DNA from: Pseudoscleropodium purum
Lineage: Eukaryota > Streptophyta > Bryopsida > Hypnales > Brachytheciaceae
Direction: 5' to 3'
DNA length: 64,000 nucleotides
Assembly (NCBI GenBank): GCA_963969395.1
Contig: OZ017798.1
Coordinates: forward strand, 13,818,173-13,882,172
The translations under genes were made by a program, and so were the position numbers. Position 1 is the stretch's first letter, and each line of letters starts with the position of its first letter. Below, piece after piece: positions 26,352-38,340 of the stretch. The notes beneath the pieces were generated by a model. The model was given only the letters and a program-made list of their open reading frames with translations. It made no database searches and had not been told where the DNA came from.

Positions 26352-27110
26352 ACTAGTGTACTTTGTGCCGTTGCCATGGTCAAAACAAATGAAAAAATAA
26401 TTTTCTAATTTTCTAATCTTTTAAATTCATAACAACTTCAAAATTCACTAACTTTTATGTTGTAGGTTAGAACGCTACAAAACCAAGCCTATGCATCCCT
26501 CCTCACCGAGTGCTTTTTGACGATACCAAACACACGAACGAAAGAGGTATGGTCCAAGAGATCTCAACATAACAAACAAGCTAACTTAATAGAAGGACTA
26601 GTGTGCCCTATGTTGTTGCCATGGTCAAAACAAAAGAGAAAATAATTTTCTAATTTTTTTAATTAAAAAAAACTTCAAAAATCAATAGCTTTCATGCTTT
26701 AGATCGGAATGCTACAAAACCAAGCCCATGCACCCCTCTTTGCTGAGGGCTTTCTGATGATACCAAACACACGAATAGGAGACTCACAACCTTGGAGATT
26801 TCAACAAAACAAACAAAACAAAACAAACAACCCAATTTAGTAGGAAGACTAGTGTGCCCTGTGCCTTTGCCATGGTCAAAACAAAACAAAAATTATTTTT
26901 CTAATATTTTTAATTCATAAAATTTTGAAATTCAATAACTTTCACACTTTATGTCCAAATGCCATGAAACCAAGCCTATACACCCCTCCTCACCAAGGAC
27001 TTTTTGACAATACCAAACACATGAATGAGAGATACACGGTCCGGGAGATCTCAACGTAACAAACAAAAGAAAAGAAAAGAAACAAACAAACAACCTAACT
27101 TAATAGGAGG
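26352..27110. repeat. Tandem repeat, three units of about 250 bp
   Basis: Units start with ACTAGTGT at 26,352, 26,598 and 26,848; spacing is 246 and 250 bp and the third unit runs to about 27,108. Each contains GCCATGGTCAAAACAAA, AATAATTTTCTAAT, a GCTACAAAACCAAGCC or close variant, and a CAAACACACGAA-type block. Each unit closes with a short A-rich microsatellite of different make-up: CAAG-containing in the first, ACAAA repeats in the second, AAAAG plus ACAAA repeats in the third. No coding function is apparent. Confidence 0.88.
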
Positions 27111-28560
27111 ATGCCAATATTCTATGTGCCAATTTAGATATCGTGGTTTGAAATGGCAAAAGTGACATTTAAGATTGGTATAGATTATAGACATGTAGGA
27201 TAGTTATAGATCTCAAAAATCTAGGATGTTTATAAATTTCAGACCATGCAATATAAAAAATCTAACACTATTGTAGATTTGAGATATCTAAGATTGATAC
27301 AGATTTCTGACATCTAGGACTCCTATAGATTTCAAACCGCACAATTTGATCTGTTAAAGTGCCAAAGTAACAAAATAGCGCCATTTTAATGAAATTGGCC
27401 ATTTATTTAAAACTGGATTCAAGGTGTAGATACCATAACGTTAAGTCAATTTCTTTGTGCATTGGACAGATTCCTAGAGGGACAACTGAACGTTCATAAT
27501 CTCGGTATTCATCCATGTTAGCTAATGAGGGTAACAGAGAACCAAATTCTATGCACAGAGAACTACTGTATGCATACCCCAGTATTGGCTACGCTCATCC
27601 TTCTGTCAACTATTCTAGTTCGGGTATTCAATTTAACCAGGACTGCAGATTTCAGTTGGCCAAGACAGAAGCAGATTACTCCTATTACAGTGAAGCAAAT
27701 ACTGTGCAGGAACATTTATTCTATCCCCTTTGAAAAGGAAATCGTCATGAATTAGATCTTCAGTCAAGACTCGAGACTCAAAACAAACTATCGTACATGC
27801 ATAACCAATTGGTGTTCATGCAATTGCAAATTGAATGTCATTGCTTGTCTACGACAAGAAAAACTAGGACAAGAAGGTTGTGCCCTCTCCAACTAAACAA
27901 ACTAGAAAGCGATACCTGTGCTGATTATACAAGACAATTGGGTATGGACTCAGCAACCTTGATAACTGCAACACCCTCAACATTGACTCTCTGCACTCTA
28001 ATTGTTACTGCAAGTGAACTTCACAACTGTCTCCACTAAAAGATCTCGATGAAAGAAATTAAGGAAAGTGGAAGAGATTGGAAGAAGCAGACTAGTTACC
28101 TGATACTACCTTCTGGGCTTGCAATACATTTCAAAGACTTCCTTTGTTATTTCCGAGACCCACTTTGCTTTCTTAAGACCATATAGTTTATGGTGAGCCA
28201 TGACAGGAGTATGGAACACATGACCTCCTCCAAGAGTGACGAACGCTTTTAACCATTTCTTAATAGAAAGAGAGGTCTGGCAGACAATCTCAGCATCACG
28301 TCGATCATTCGAAATCCAAAATTACGAACCAATTCAAGCCTCTATCACAATCTTTCATCACAATCCCTTCATAATCTTCAAGATCAGAAATCTTCCGTCG
28401 GAGAACCTTGCTCGACTCCAAAGCGGGATCCTCCTCAAGGTCAAGCAGACAATTCTCATCTGAAATATTGAGCAACAGCCGATTTCGTGGATCAGAACAA
28501 GTTGCGGTGTTCGTACTCGAACGTTGAAATACCCAACCATTGGAGTTAGTGCAAGATATA
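27111..28560. other. Balanced-composition region with unassigned small ORFs
   Basis: From about 27,430 the DNA is less AT-rich and looks like unique or exonic sequence. Plus-strand frames at 27,515-27,733 (72 codons, Tyr-rich) and 27,797-28,039 (80 codons) have no recognised motif. On the minus strand a frame of about 88 codons ends near 28,312 and includes LLDLEEDPALESSKVLRRK and GLNWFVILDFE; it has no early ATG and a stop just upstream, so if real it is an internal or terminal exon. No gene can be assigned. Confidence 0.3.
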
Positions 28561-28864
28561 TAAATTTAGATTAAGGCTTACATAGCAATCTCCACAGTGA
28601 TTCCTATGTATTTCCTGTGGGGTTCTTATGTATTCCCCTCAGAGAGTATGCTATTGCTGCATTCATACTTTAAGATTCATGTTGATAATGGAGGAAAAGA
28701 TGCTGTTGCAATAAATGATGTGAAAATTGACTTTTGATTATGCTCTTCCAACAGGTGATGTGAAGAGTGACATTAAACGATGCTGCTGCAATACATTTAC
28801 CTTTGTGCAGATCAGTACATTTACCTTTGTACTAAACATTATGTAGCGGAGAATCCCGAGTTGC
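28561..28864. other. 3' flank of kinase copy A, shared with copy B1
   Basis: The stretch from about 28,690 to 28,864 matches 55,575-55,917 next to copy B1 (shared blocks include AATGATGTGAAAATTGACTT, CCTTTGTGCAGATCAGTACA and GAGTTGCTCACGCTTCAACT), apart from the 155-bp insertion in B1. It therefore belongs to the duplicated unit and is probably the 3' untranslated region of the minus-strand kinase gene. Confidence 0.6.
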
Positions 28865-31800
28865 TCACGCTTCAACTGATTTCAATTTTTTGGATAGAAC
28901 TTCGTAGAGTCCTGCTCGGACTGGCCTTTTTCGCAATTCCATTTCTCTTGTCGTATGTACAGAAGGCGTGGTTTCTGGTGGCATTTGCAATGCTTCAACA
29001 AACCTGACGTGGGAATCTTCATTGGAATTGAAACCTGGAGAAAATAAAAAATATTCTACTTCGATAAACAGTGTATACTCACACATCCGAAAATAGAAGC
29101 CAAGACGGAAAGAGATGTAGAAATAATAAACTCTAATAACAAATGGACTCTTAAATTTAACCCCCAAAAAATAAACACTCCTTGAATTCATTAGGCAAGA
29201 TACAACATTGAAAGACAACACGAAATCATCTTCATTCAAAGATCGAGAAGGCTTGAAAAAGTTTTAATTCAAGGCACATACCAGTCATTAATAAGTATTT
29301 CAAATGCTTCACTGACGAGCAAATGCTTGCAAAAGATGGACGATTAGTTGGTTCAGGGTCCCAACATTCCTCAATCAAATCCTTCAAAATAGAAGGACAA
29401 TAGTCAGGTAAAGTGGGACGATCACCCTTCAATACCTTCTTCTTGATATTGACCAAAGAAGTCTCTTGTGGAAAAGGGACGTCTCCAGTTAAAATCTCAT
29501 AACAAACCATCCCAAAACTGTACACATCGGACTTCTTGGGATACTTGGGCCCTACTTCAAGCATGGATGTGCTCACTTGCCCATCATTGTTACGAAAACT
29601 AATAACTTCAGGAGGCATCCATCGATTGGTCCCAATATTCAAGGTTTGATTGGAGTACCTGGTGCTGCTTTCCTTGAACTTTGCAAATCCAAAATCAGCC
29701 ACTTTAATGAGCACAAACTGAACTTCAAGATCTATTGGCAGTACGTTTTCGACAAGAATATTGAACGACTTCAAGTCCCGGTGCACAATACGATTTTCAT
29801 GGAGGTAACGGACACCTTCACCGATTTGGAGAATCACATCAACTGCTTCGAAAACACTGAAGGGTGGAGAATGGGGATTGGCATCCAATCTCCTTTGCAT
29901 GAAAGAATGGAGATCTTCGTCCATCAATTCCATCACGATGGAACACTTTCGCTTGTCCATTGCGCAACAAAACATCGACATGATGTTGGGATGACACAAT
30001 CCTCCGAGGATCTGAGCTTCCCTCACATAATCGGGATGTTCAGGACCATAAAACGTCTTCTTGGCAACCGGAGTTCCCAACCACACAGCCTTGTGGACGG
30101 TGGCGGAGGTGCCCTTCCCCAACAACTGGGTTTGACGAACCATTTGAAAGATTCGTTCGAGAAAACCCAAATCATCGAAAGCACTCCAAAAAGGTGATTC
30201 CAATGAAAGAGAGGTTGAAACTGGCTTGAGTCTTCTGAGTCTTTGAAGTAAGTAAATCGCAAGATCCTTCTGTTCACGTTGTAAGGAAGGCAATTTCGAT
30301 ATCACTTTATCAATTAACACATCCACATCGAGAGAGGCCTTCCTTTTGACAATCTCAACTTCATTTCTCTCAATGTTGTCAACTTGAGCTGCTGTTAGCA
30401 CCTTGGTTTTTGTCCATCTCACAAGATTGGCATTGAAATAAACTTCACATAGCTCCAAATTGAATCCCAAGGATGAAACATACTCCGCAGTATTTGTCAG
30501 TGTCATTGCAGCTTGAAGCCACTTGTTTTTGCAACAACCTCGAACATAGCTTTCAATTTTGAGAGCTATAGCAAGAAAGAACTGAAAGACTTCAATGCAT
30601 CTTGTCATGTCGTTAGGGGTACTGAATTCAATAACAAATAGGAGAAAAGTTGCCCTTTGTAGAATCACTTTGAGCTTATGAACAAGATATCCGCACTGCT
30701 CATTATTGAATTTCCGTGAAGGCATCTTTTGCACACGTGCACAACATTCATGAGCAATACCCCAATATGAATGAGGTTTGTACCTGACATAGACAATAAG
30801 ATCTGCACATAGAGAACTCTGAATTAAATACTCTAGCAATGAAGGAGAAAACAATTGACATCTACAGTTCACCTACGGGTGATTGCAAGAAAGACCGATA
30901 TTATTTATGCGGCACATTTGGAGTGACGGAGTTGTCATCTATAACTTTTGAAGCATGAACCCAATTAATTTGAAATTTTTATTGGAGATGGTTAACTTGA
31001 TAGTTATCAAATAGCTTAATTTTACAAAAAATTTCAAAAATTATTTTCAATTTCACTTTCAATTTAGTTCATTTGTCACACTTTGTGATTTAAAGAATTT
31101 TAGTACTAAGTATTACAATATGAGCTTACTAAAGGGGCACTTAAAAAATATTATTTTATGTCCTCCACATGCATGTTAATAGGACAATTTTGTTGATGCA
31201 TTTTTGAACATTGAAGATGGTTTCAAGATTATTCTCTTGGAGAAATCTTTTCATCATAAAGTTCTCCCAAATGGCCAATTTTTAGTTCCTTTGTAAATTA
31301 TTTTTAGTATATTTTACAAATTAAAATGTCAAAGTACCTATTTTCTTGAGATATGCACTTTTCTAATTCTCCTATTTAGTAAATTTTATATGTTTATCCT
31401 TTTCATGATTCCTTCTTTTTAAAGGTGTACATTATTCATAGTCTTTTTATCTAAAGAAATTATTTTTCTTATTTTATAGTTCTCTCAATGAAATTGCCTA
31501 AACACTATAAAAACATGTTAATCTTTCTTGCAACTACCCTTTGGTAAGTGGTTTTTGGACTTCATTTGGGTTTCTCTACATATTGATTTGAACTAGGTTT
31601 TTTTAGGCACTTAAATGCCTAAAAGCACCAAAAATAATTAGATAACACTGAGCCTATAGGAAAAATTTGAAGAAAATTTGGATGATAGTGATAAGTTGTT
31701 ATAGTTTTTTAAAACAATTTAGATGAAATTGCCAATTTTAAATGAAACTCATCCAAAGATGTGAATGAAAAGATAATTCTATCCAAAATATAGATGAATA

Positions 31801-33164
31801 CCAAAAATGTGGCTACATCAATATCTTGTATGTTGCCACTTCAAGGCAAGTGCATGATATGGGTTCCAAAAAGGACTATCTCTACAAAACACTATCATTT
31901 TTTGACTCATTCAATGTGTACTAGAAATTAAACATTTTTTATTTACATGAATTTGATGACAAAATTGTAGTACTCCATCCACAACACTATTGAGCAAGAA
32001 AATTGAACAATTTTGATGTTCCTTTTCATTCCTTTGTTGTCAAATCTAGAACTATCTTCATTCCAGATTTGAGGCAAAAGGAACAATCCGGAATACCAAT
32101 TTATAAAGAAACTATTTATAAACATGATAATTAGCTAAAACAATGTTTGAGTCATATTCATGTTCAATTTTAATTCTTAATTTGATGTATTACTGTATAT
32201 CCTTATTTATGAAAACTTTTTAAAATCACAAATTTTTACACAATTTAAAAGGACTATAATTTCATAACATTTTCTTCTTAAAACCACATGAAATTCTTAA
32301 ATACAAACTTAATAAGGTGCATGCCTAGTTGTTTTAATAATAAAAACTTAAATATATAATCTTTCACTATTATAATGCAATCAGGTGCTAAATATGTGAA
32401 ATTAGGAGAAAATTCAATTTGACCTATATAGAACATGATTGTGGTGTATTAACATGCCTTCTATAACCATGTAATTTTATAATTTTCCAATATTTTTTTC
32501 ATTTCCGGAAGGACATTTTTCTGAAGTCCAGAGAGTTCAGGAAGTGATACCCATATTGTGCCATTGCCCTTCAGCACTTCTCCAAAAACCAAAAAAATAA
32601 ACTTGCTTTGAACCTCATAGATTTATGAAACTTAAGAGACTGATACTACTTTGTAACCAAGACCAGGGCTTTTTTTTTGGAACAGTGTCCTCCTTGCTGG
32701 CTTCACTACAAAGGCCAGTTTTTGGAGGGATGAAACTAGAGAGGTCAGATTTCTGACAGTCTGGCAAAATTTCGCCAAAAAAAAAGCCCTGACCAAGGCA
32801 AGACATTAGCAATCTGCAAACTTTTTATGACCCCTTTAGGTTGACACCCATCATTTGACACCACCTATTTATCTACCAATAGTTAGCCAAATCCCTTGAA
32901 ATAACAAGGAAACTAAATAACACCACGAGAACTCAATTTGAAACGTACTGTAGCCATTTGTAGCATGATTTCTTCATTTCCAAAGATAAATGAAGCGAGT
33001 TGTACATGCATACCATTCCAAATAAAAGCGGTGAAAGTTTCACCTGTTGTTGGGACTTCTGGCGAACTGGACGGCCCCTTGCCAGAACTCATGGGGCACG
33101 GGCGCATGAACCTTTCACCAGTAAGGGTCATGCGAAGTGGGGGTCGTGGTGATGGATCAGGCAT
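28865..33164 (-). CDS. Kinase copy A: helical-bundle plus TKL/RIPK-like protein kinase, N-terminus shortened
   Basis: Spliced minus-strand gene. Exons that join in phase are 33164-33014, 30802-29282 and 29034-28865 (613 aa; D51 and G558 span junctions). The bundle (about residues 52-180) has NEQCGYLVHKLK, CIEVFQFFLAIALKIESYV and WLQAAMTLTNTAEY, resembling MLKL-type four-helix bundles. The kinase has GKGTSATV (279-286), VAKK lysine 299, Glu 312 in REAQ, HRDLKSFN (391-398), DFG (420-422) and KSDVYSFGM: all catalytic residues present. The C-tail is short and basic (TREMELRKRP...LSKKLK). Oddity: relative to copies B1/B2, exon 1 carries a frameshift and a TAG (about 33,200) upstream of the ATG at 33,164, so roughly the first 95 residues are lost. 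If that start is not used, the conserved ATG of MPSRKF at 30,725 gives 537 aa but cuts into the bundle. The first intron (2.2 kb) holds a hAT MITE. Confidence 0.75.
32664..32791. mobile_element. 128-bp hAT-type MITE with perfect 17-bp TIRs and 8-bp TSD
   Basis: Both ends carry the perfect inverted repeat CAGGGCTTTTTTTTTGG. The flanks are ACCAAGAC (32,656-32,663) and ACCAAGGC (32,792-32,799), an 8-bp target duplication with one difference. A CAGGG start with an 8-bp duplication is the hAT superfamily signature. The equivalent positions in copies B1 (about 59,255) and B2 (about 53,495) contain a single TCCAAGGC/TCCAAAGA and no insert, so they preserve the empty site. It lies in the first intron of kinase copy A and has no coding capacity. 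Confidence 0.92.
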
Positions 33165-35170
33165 GACTGTGAAGGAATTGTCGTCAATTGAGATGTCCTA
33201 ATGGTGATCATGGACAGAGACAGGGGTAGACGGCGAAATGGAGACGACTGTGATGCTCGCTGTCACCAAATCCGGGAGCTGCAGCTGGGGCTCCTCCCAT
33301 TCAACCCACGGCCTGAAAGCCGACATGCCTTGAGCATTGAGCCTTGAGCTTCAAGAGGGGGTGGGGTGGGGTGGGGAGCAGGTCGATCGTCCCGCCCACT
33401 CTTGTCAAAATGGGTGGCGGAGGCGGCATCTCCATTGGATTCGATCTTCGCCGGCTATAACAACCGAGGGACAGAGTACGGTAATCGGAAGATACCGTGA
33501 ACACAAGATGTACACGTTGCCCCTCCTGCTATCTCCTTCATTGGGACGAATGCACTTAGGATGAAGAACACACCAAAAACGCACGGCACAACCAGTAGCC
33601 GCTCTAACAGCGATCCAAGTTTTGTACCCAGGCTTAACAACTTTCCCCAGACGGAGACTTTGCCGAGGCCAAGGCGTCGGGAGACTTGGTCGTGCAATGC
33701 TAAGCATGGATGACACTTGTCATCACCTCCTGCACAATCACGGACAACGACTGAGCCAATATAGGAAGACGAGACAATGGGGGTCACTTCGTCCAATTTT
33801 ATCAGCAACCCTCGCCTCTGTCTGCAGTGATATTCAAATTATCAAATGGCTCAAGGACCATGCCCTGGCACGATGCGGTTTAATTAGGGTTTCCAGTCGA
33901 AGGCTACCGACAGAAGCACAGGAATCATGGTCACGAAGAGGGGATCCTGACCATGGACAATGCAGTAATGGACATACCGGTCGACTACCCGGAGGCGAGA
34001 TCGAGACTGTCAATGAACACAACTGGTGCATGCTACGATATTGAATTCAAGAAGGTTTTGATGTAGTGCCACAGATCCAAGCATTACCACACACTACTAC
34101 AATAAGTTATACTGTAAGAGCGGGTGTAAAGGGGTAGACACTTTACCAATTCCACCATCGTTGGTTTGGGACAATCCCCCTCCAGTGTTATTCGATGCGA
34201 AACCCAGAGAAGCTCCACATTCGGAATTCCTTGACTTGCGTGCACGTCAAATCAGTTCAAAATTCCAGCGCAGGTCTTTAGTACTCGCATAATTTGCTGA
34301 ATTTCTGTCCAACTCGGCCAACGCTCACGGAAGCACCAACACTCGGTCGGTGCCATGGCGAGAATTCGATCTCCTAGCACTGAAAATGGACCCGCTCGTC
34401 ATCCTGAGCATTAAACGCGTGGACGGACTTAAAGAATATTAAGCAAGGCACGAGGCTAGATTACTGAAATTACTGAACTACTCGGACATCCGGAGGACAA
34501 CACACACGGAAGCAACAGACGAAACGACAAAACCATACGTTCTGCGCTAGACAGCATGCCATTAAACACAAACCAAACACTTCTTCATTCGGAGAACAAG
34601 GAAATCATGTGGACAGCTAGCTTGGTGGAATCTTCTTGAATTAGTTCAAAAAGGGGTGTTCAGTAACCAAGAAACGAAACTCCCATGGCCGAACTGTGAG
34701 CACTAACTTTTATCGACGAATTGACAACCAGAATTGACAACCAAGAGTCACCGCTGTTGAGAACCCACACATACATCTAGATCGAACAAGTATGAACGTT
34801 CCGCAGTCTGTGCAATCAGATCGAACCTGCAGCTGGAGAGACCGTAATTGCGACGAAACAATATTATTAGGGCTCCTACTGCACGTTTCTTGGTTCCCTT
34901 CGCCTCATAAGCACCCGACGGACACAAGAGGAAGCTATTACGAGCTGCTGCCCATAACTGACGAGAGCAACCTTGTTTACCTTCACTTAGGTGGAATCAA
35001 CTTCCCCAAGCGCAAGAACAACAGCGCCGAGGCTTCTCTAAAGGCCTGCGAAACGTGCTGCAAGGAAGGTCCTATCAATTCCGGCAACACGGTCTGCACA
35101 TGCTGCTGCACACAACACCAAGCGAATCGGAGAAGACGAGTCTCTTCGAAGAAGGTCCCTAAACCAGTGA
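33165..35170 (-). promoter_or_regulatory. 5' region of kinase copy A (broken exon-1 start, leader, promoter)
   Basis: The region aligns with 59,916-61,600 (B1) and 54,146-55,490 (B2). It holds the former exon-1 start (MEMPPPPPILTRVGG at 33,504, now frameshifted), an acceptor-like TTATAG before CCGGCGAAG at the exon edge, and long leader-like sequence of near 50% GC. A plus-strand open frame (34,792-35,394) is also present in B1 as 61,132-61,599, but the differences between the copies fall mostly at amino-acid-changing positions, which argues against a protein. Overlapping minus-strand frames at 33,405-33,808 also differ in phase between copies. I read the block as promoter plus untranslated leader. 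Confidence 0.5.
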
Positions 35171-35895
35171 TCCCAGAACCTAATTCCCGACTGAAGGCTA
35201 TACCAGTGCCCTATGTGGGAGCTATTTCCGCGAACCCTATTTCCGTTGGTGGAACCAGGGTGAGAAATTGCAATTTGAAATGTGGAATTTTGTATAAATT
35301 TTTTTTGGTATTACAACAGAACTTGCAATATGTTGGAGGATATGGTGCAAACATGAAACTATTTTCTAGGAGATTTCATGCATACAATTATTAAATAGAA
35401 AGACAATCATTCATACATTAGCAAATTTTGGAATGTAGACAATTTTACATTGTCCTATAATTTGAAATAGAATAGTTACATACTTGCATTTTGTGAATCT
35501 AAGTTCCAAATTCTAAATATACATGTCACTAACAAGGGAGTTGAACCCTTCTAGATTGCCCAATGTAGTGTTAGTATTTTGCGTAGTACAACTCGTATCA
35601 GACATGTTAGAAGGTTAGTAGAAAAAATCACAAACAAATGCAAAGTCTTAACTCCCACTACAAATAGAAAGCATTGTCACCAATGAAACTAGCTTGCAAC
35701 GTCATCAATGAGACAACCGCACCATATTAGAACTTCCTCCCATCACCATCTTAGACAATAGGATCTGTTGAGGCTTCAGTCAAGGTAAACTTGAATTGTA
35801 AGGCTAGACTAACCTCATGAAAACTAAAGTAAAATTCTTATATGGTCAAGAATTGAGAATATTGGTTCCACACAACATCTACTTCACACATCTTC
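35171..35895. other. AT-rich spacer between kinase copy A and the hAT relic
   Basis: Homology with the other kinase units ends near 35,165. A GTGAGA donor-like site at about 35,261 ends the plus-strand open frame mentioned for the 5' region. No other feature is seen. Confidence 0.4.
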
Positions 35896-35921
35896 TTGCC
35901 AGTCCATCTTTACCACACTTT

Positions 35922-38340
35922 TCAAAGATTCAATGGCTTCTTTGTAATGAAAACTCTCAAGAGAAAAGTATTTCTAGCCAAACATCCGGACAATAAGGGA
36001 AAATGCTTCCCTAATCTATTCCTTTGGCAAAATTTAAGGAATTTGAGATCAGAAAAGCATCTCTCATCCTCCAGCAAACCAAGAACTAGACAACAGGCAA
36101 TTTCATCTACCTTAAAGTATTCAAAAATTAGCTTACATAAATGCTGATATTGGGATAGTTTTCGCCACAATTGATACACGGGTTTGATGTTGAATAGTAT
36201 GTCACAAGCTGCCATTCAGCTTCTAATTTGGATACTATCAAGGGTTGACCCTTTTTTACAACTTTGGAAGTGGAAAAAAAACTCTTTCAGTAGCACTCAA
36301 TGATGCCCAAAACTTTTATCAACACCATCTTGCCACTAGTATTTTGGGTAGATGATGCAAAAGGCATCAAGGAAGTCTTGTTAGAGGAAGTTAAGGTCCA
36401 ACTCATCCATAAGAGATTGGGCAATCTTTGCACAATCAAGCATACAACAATTAGAGCAATTCACTTTAAGCAAAGAAGCATTTATTCAAGCAAACCCTAT
36501 TGAAGCATTCAATTGTAATTCAAGTTATGATTCAAGGAGGAAGTTAAGCATTCAAGCATTCACTTCTCCTTCAAGCATGAAGGTATCATTCAAAATTAAT
36601 ATAGAAGTTGGAGATATAATCTGAATGAATCACACATTCAATTAAAAAAATGGAATGAAAGAAATTGAAAGAAATTAATAGATAAAAAAATTGAAAACAC
36701 AAAGCAAAGCTAGAGATGAAGTGCCTTAATTTCCCAAAAAATGAAACAAGTGCACAAACATACAAGCAAATATACAACCCAAAAAAAGATAGTGAAAAAA
36801 CGTACTTGAGAATTAGCGCTCAATGTAGTTTTGTGCTTGATTGAACTCTTCCATGGTTACAAATATATCCTAACCACTCAATTTATCATGGCATCGAGCA
36901 AAAATGCAAATTTGCTCAAAGTTGAAGATTAGGTGATAGATACCACCATCTCCTTGATGCTACTAGCCTACTACCAAATAAGAAGAATCTATAGGTTCTT
37001 CAGCTCTACCAGTTCACTAAGGCAAGGGAATTTAGCTTTGCTATATGCACTTGAAGCAACCAAAAATATGGAAGACAGATCATTTTGACAAAGCTTCATC
37101 GCTTGAACAAAGTCACATATAAAGATATCACAAGACTACAATAGCTTCACCAAACAATGCATTGTGTTCACAAGTAGAATGAAGTATGCCAAAAAAAGCA
37201 GAACCTCTATGTTGAAGAGAAGTTCAAAGTTATTGGCAGCCCCTACATAAACTTTAGTACTAGGTTCAGAAGCTATGTCAACTCCCATTTTTACAAACAA
37301 CATACACTACTCAAAGAGAATCCTCATTGTTGGACTCTTCATGGAGATTCACTGAGTTTCAACATTTCTTACCATTTGATTTCCTTTAGTTTCTATGAGA
37401 TCAACGAGCCTCTGCAATTCAACATGACGCTTATTGCTTTGATAGAAGTATGAATACACAGTCTAGAAGAAAACTTCAAGCCTCAAGATGAGTGGGAACT
37501 TCAACATAGTTTCAATTGCCAAATTCAAGCAGTGACTCACTTAATTTGCCTTGATCAGAAATGAAGCCCACTTCTTGCATATTTGTATTGTGACTCTCGT
37601 CTTGGGCCCTTGGAAAGTATTTACACCCTTAGCCCCAAAGCAAACCAATTTTCTAGCAATTTTCTAATGCATTAAGCTTCCCTCCCTCATCAATGCATGT
37701 ATTATCAACTCAGTTAAGTAATTTGCAATTCCACCCTCTAAAACCCAAAACAACAATAAGAGATATAGAACTCTCTCCCTGTGGTCCATGGTGTACACAT
37801 GAATCCCCATCTAGAAAGTATTAATTATCAACGGCTGTTACCACATCAGGGCTTATGGAAATCACATAGGCAAATTGAACAACAACTTTGAGGGCCTCCA
37901 AAACCAAGTCATAGAGATGCTCACTTATCTTCCACCTTGTCATCTTCAACCAATGTTTTTTGGATAGATTTTATATACCTTTAGTTGCTTTAGCAACTAC
38001 TATTGGCACACGTAGTCACACATTGGGCAACCATGACTAAGAATATGCAAGAAGGTTGAGAATTGAACATACCTATGCTTAAACTCACTATAAAAATCCC
38101 CTAGCAATTGATTAGCCACACTTGTATCATGCTTCCATCCAACCCATAGTTTCACCAATTGAAGGTGTTTGCAATCATATTTCACAAATATATACATCAC
38201 CCTTCTTTAGGTAAGGCAAGGGAATGTCATCCTCACAATAAGTGTGTTTCCCCTTATGCTTTTCAAAATTGTTGGCTTTTGAAACGAGGATCTTCTGATG
38301 CCCTATAATAGTTGTGCAATTGCAACTCATAATGCCACAT
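35922..38340 (-). pseudogene. Broken hAT-superfamily (DUF4371-like) transposase-derived gene
   Basis: Reading the minus strand and crossing stops and small frame changes gives the domain order of plant/animal hAT-derived zinc-finger-862-like proteins. The N-terminal part has ILVSKANNFEKHKGKHTYC (about 38,230-38,320), then LEALKVVVQFAYVISISP (about 37,850-37,910), then an RNase-H-like core: MGIHVYTMDHRER, VLEGG and RKLVCFGAKGVNTFQGPKT (about 37,600-37,665). Next come CLNLAIETMLKFPL and a YSYFYQSNKRHVELQRLVDL block (about 37,400-37,500). The C-terminal dimerisation region is LGLLEDERCFSDLKFLKF (about 36,040-36,100), open from 36,215 to 35,922. At least three in-frame stops interrupt the core (one just before the HCLNLA block). 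No terminal repeats were found. It cannot encode an active enzyme. Confidence 0.85.

Noticed and set aside
26352..27110. CRISPR-like array from the regularly spaced repeats
   Set aside because: Units of about 250 bp are repeated in full, without short repeats and unique spacers, and the DNA is from a plant.
29577..30197. Plus-strand ORF of 206 codons opposite the kinase exon (also 56,856-57,200)
   Set aside because: It is an antisense shadow of the kinase reading frame; no domain or start context supports it.
30810..32900. First intron of kinase copies A and B1 as a large transposon insertion absent from B2
   Set aside because: The 0.4-kb intron of B2 still contains pieces of the interior of the long introns (around AGTGGTTTCCGGGCTTCTTT), so B2 is a deletion derivative and the long intron is ancestral.
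34792..35394. Plus-strand ORF of 200 codons, Cys-rich, also seen as 61,132-61,599
   Set aside because: The copies differ mostly at positions that change the amino acid, the first part is frameshifted and stopped in copy A, and no family is recognisable. It lies antisense in the 5' region of the kinase gene and is better explained as non-coding sequence.
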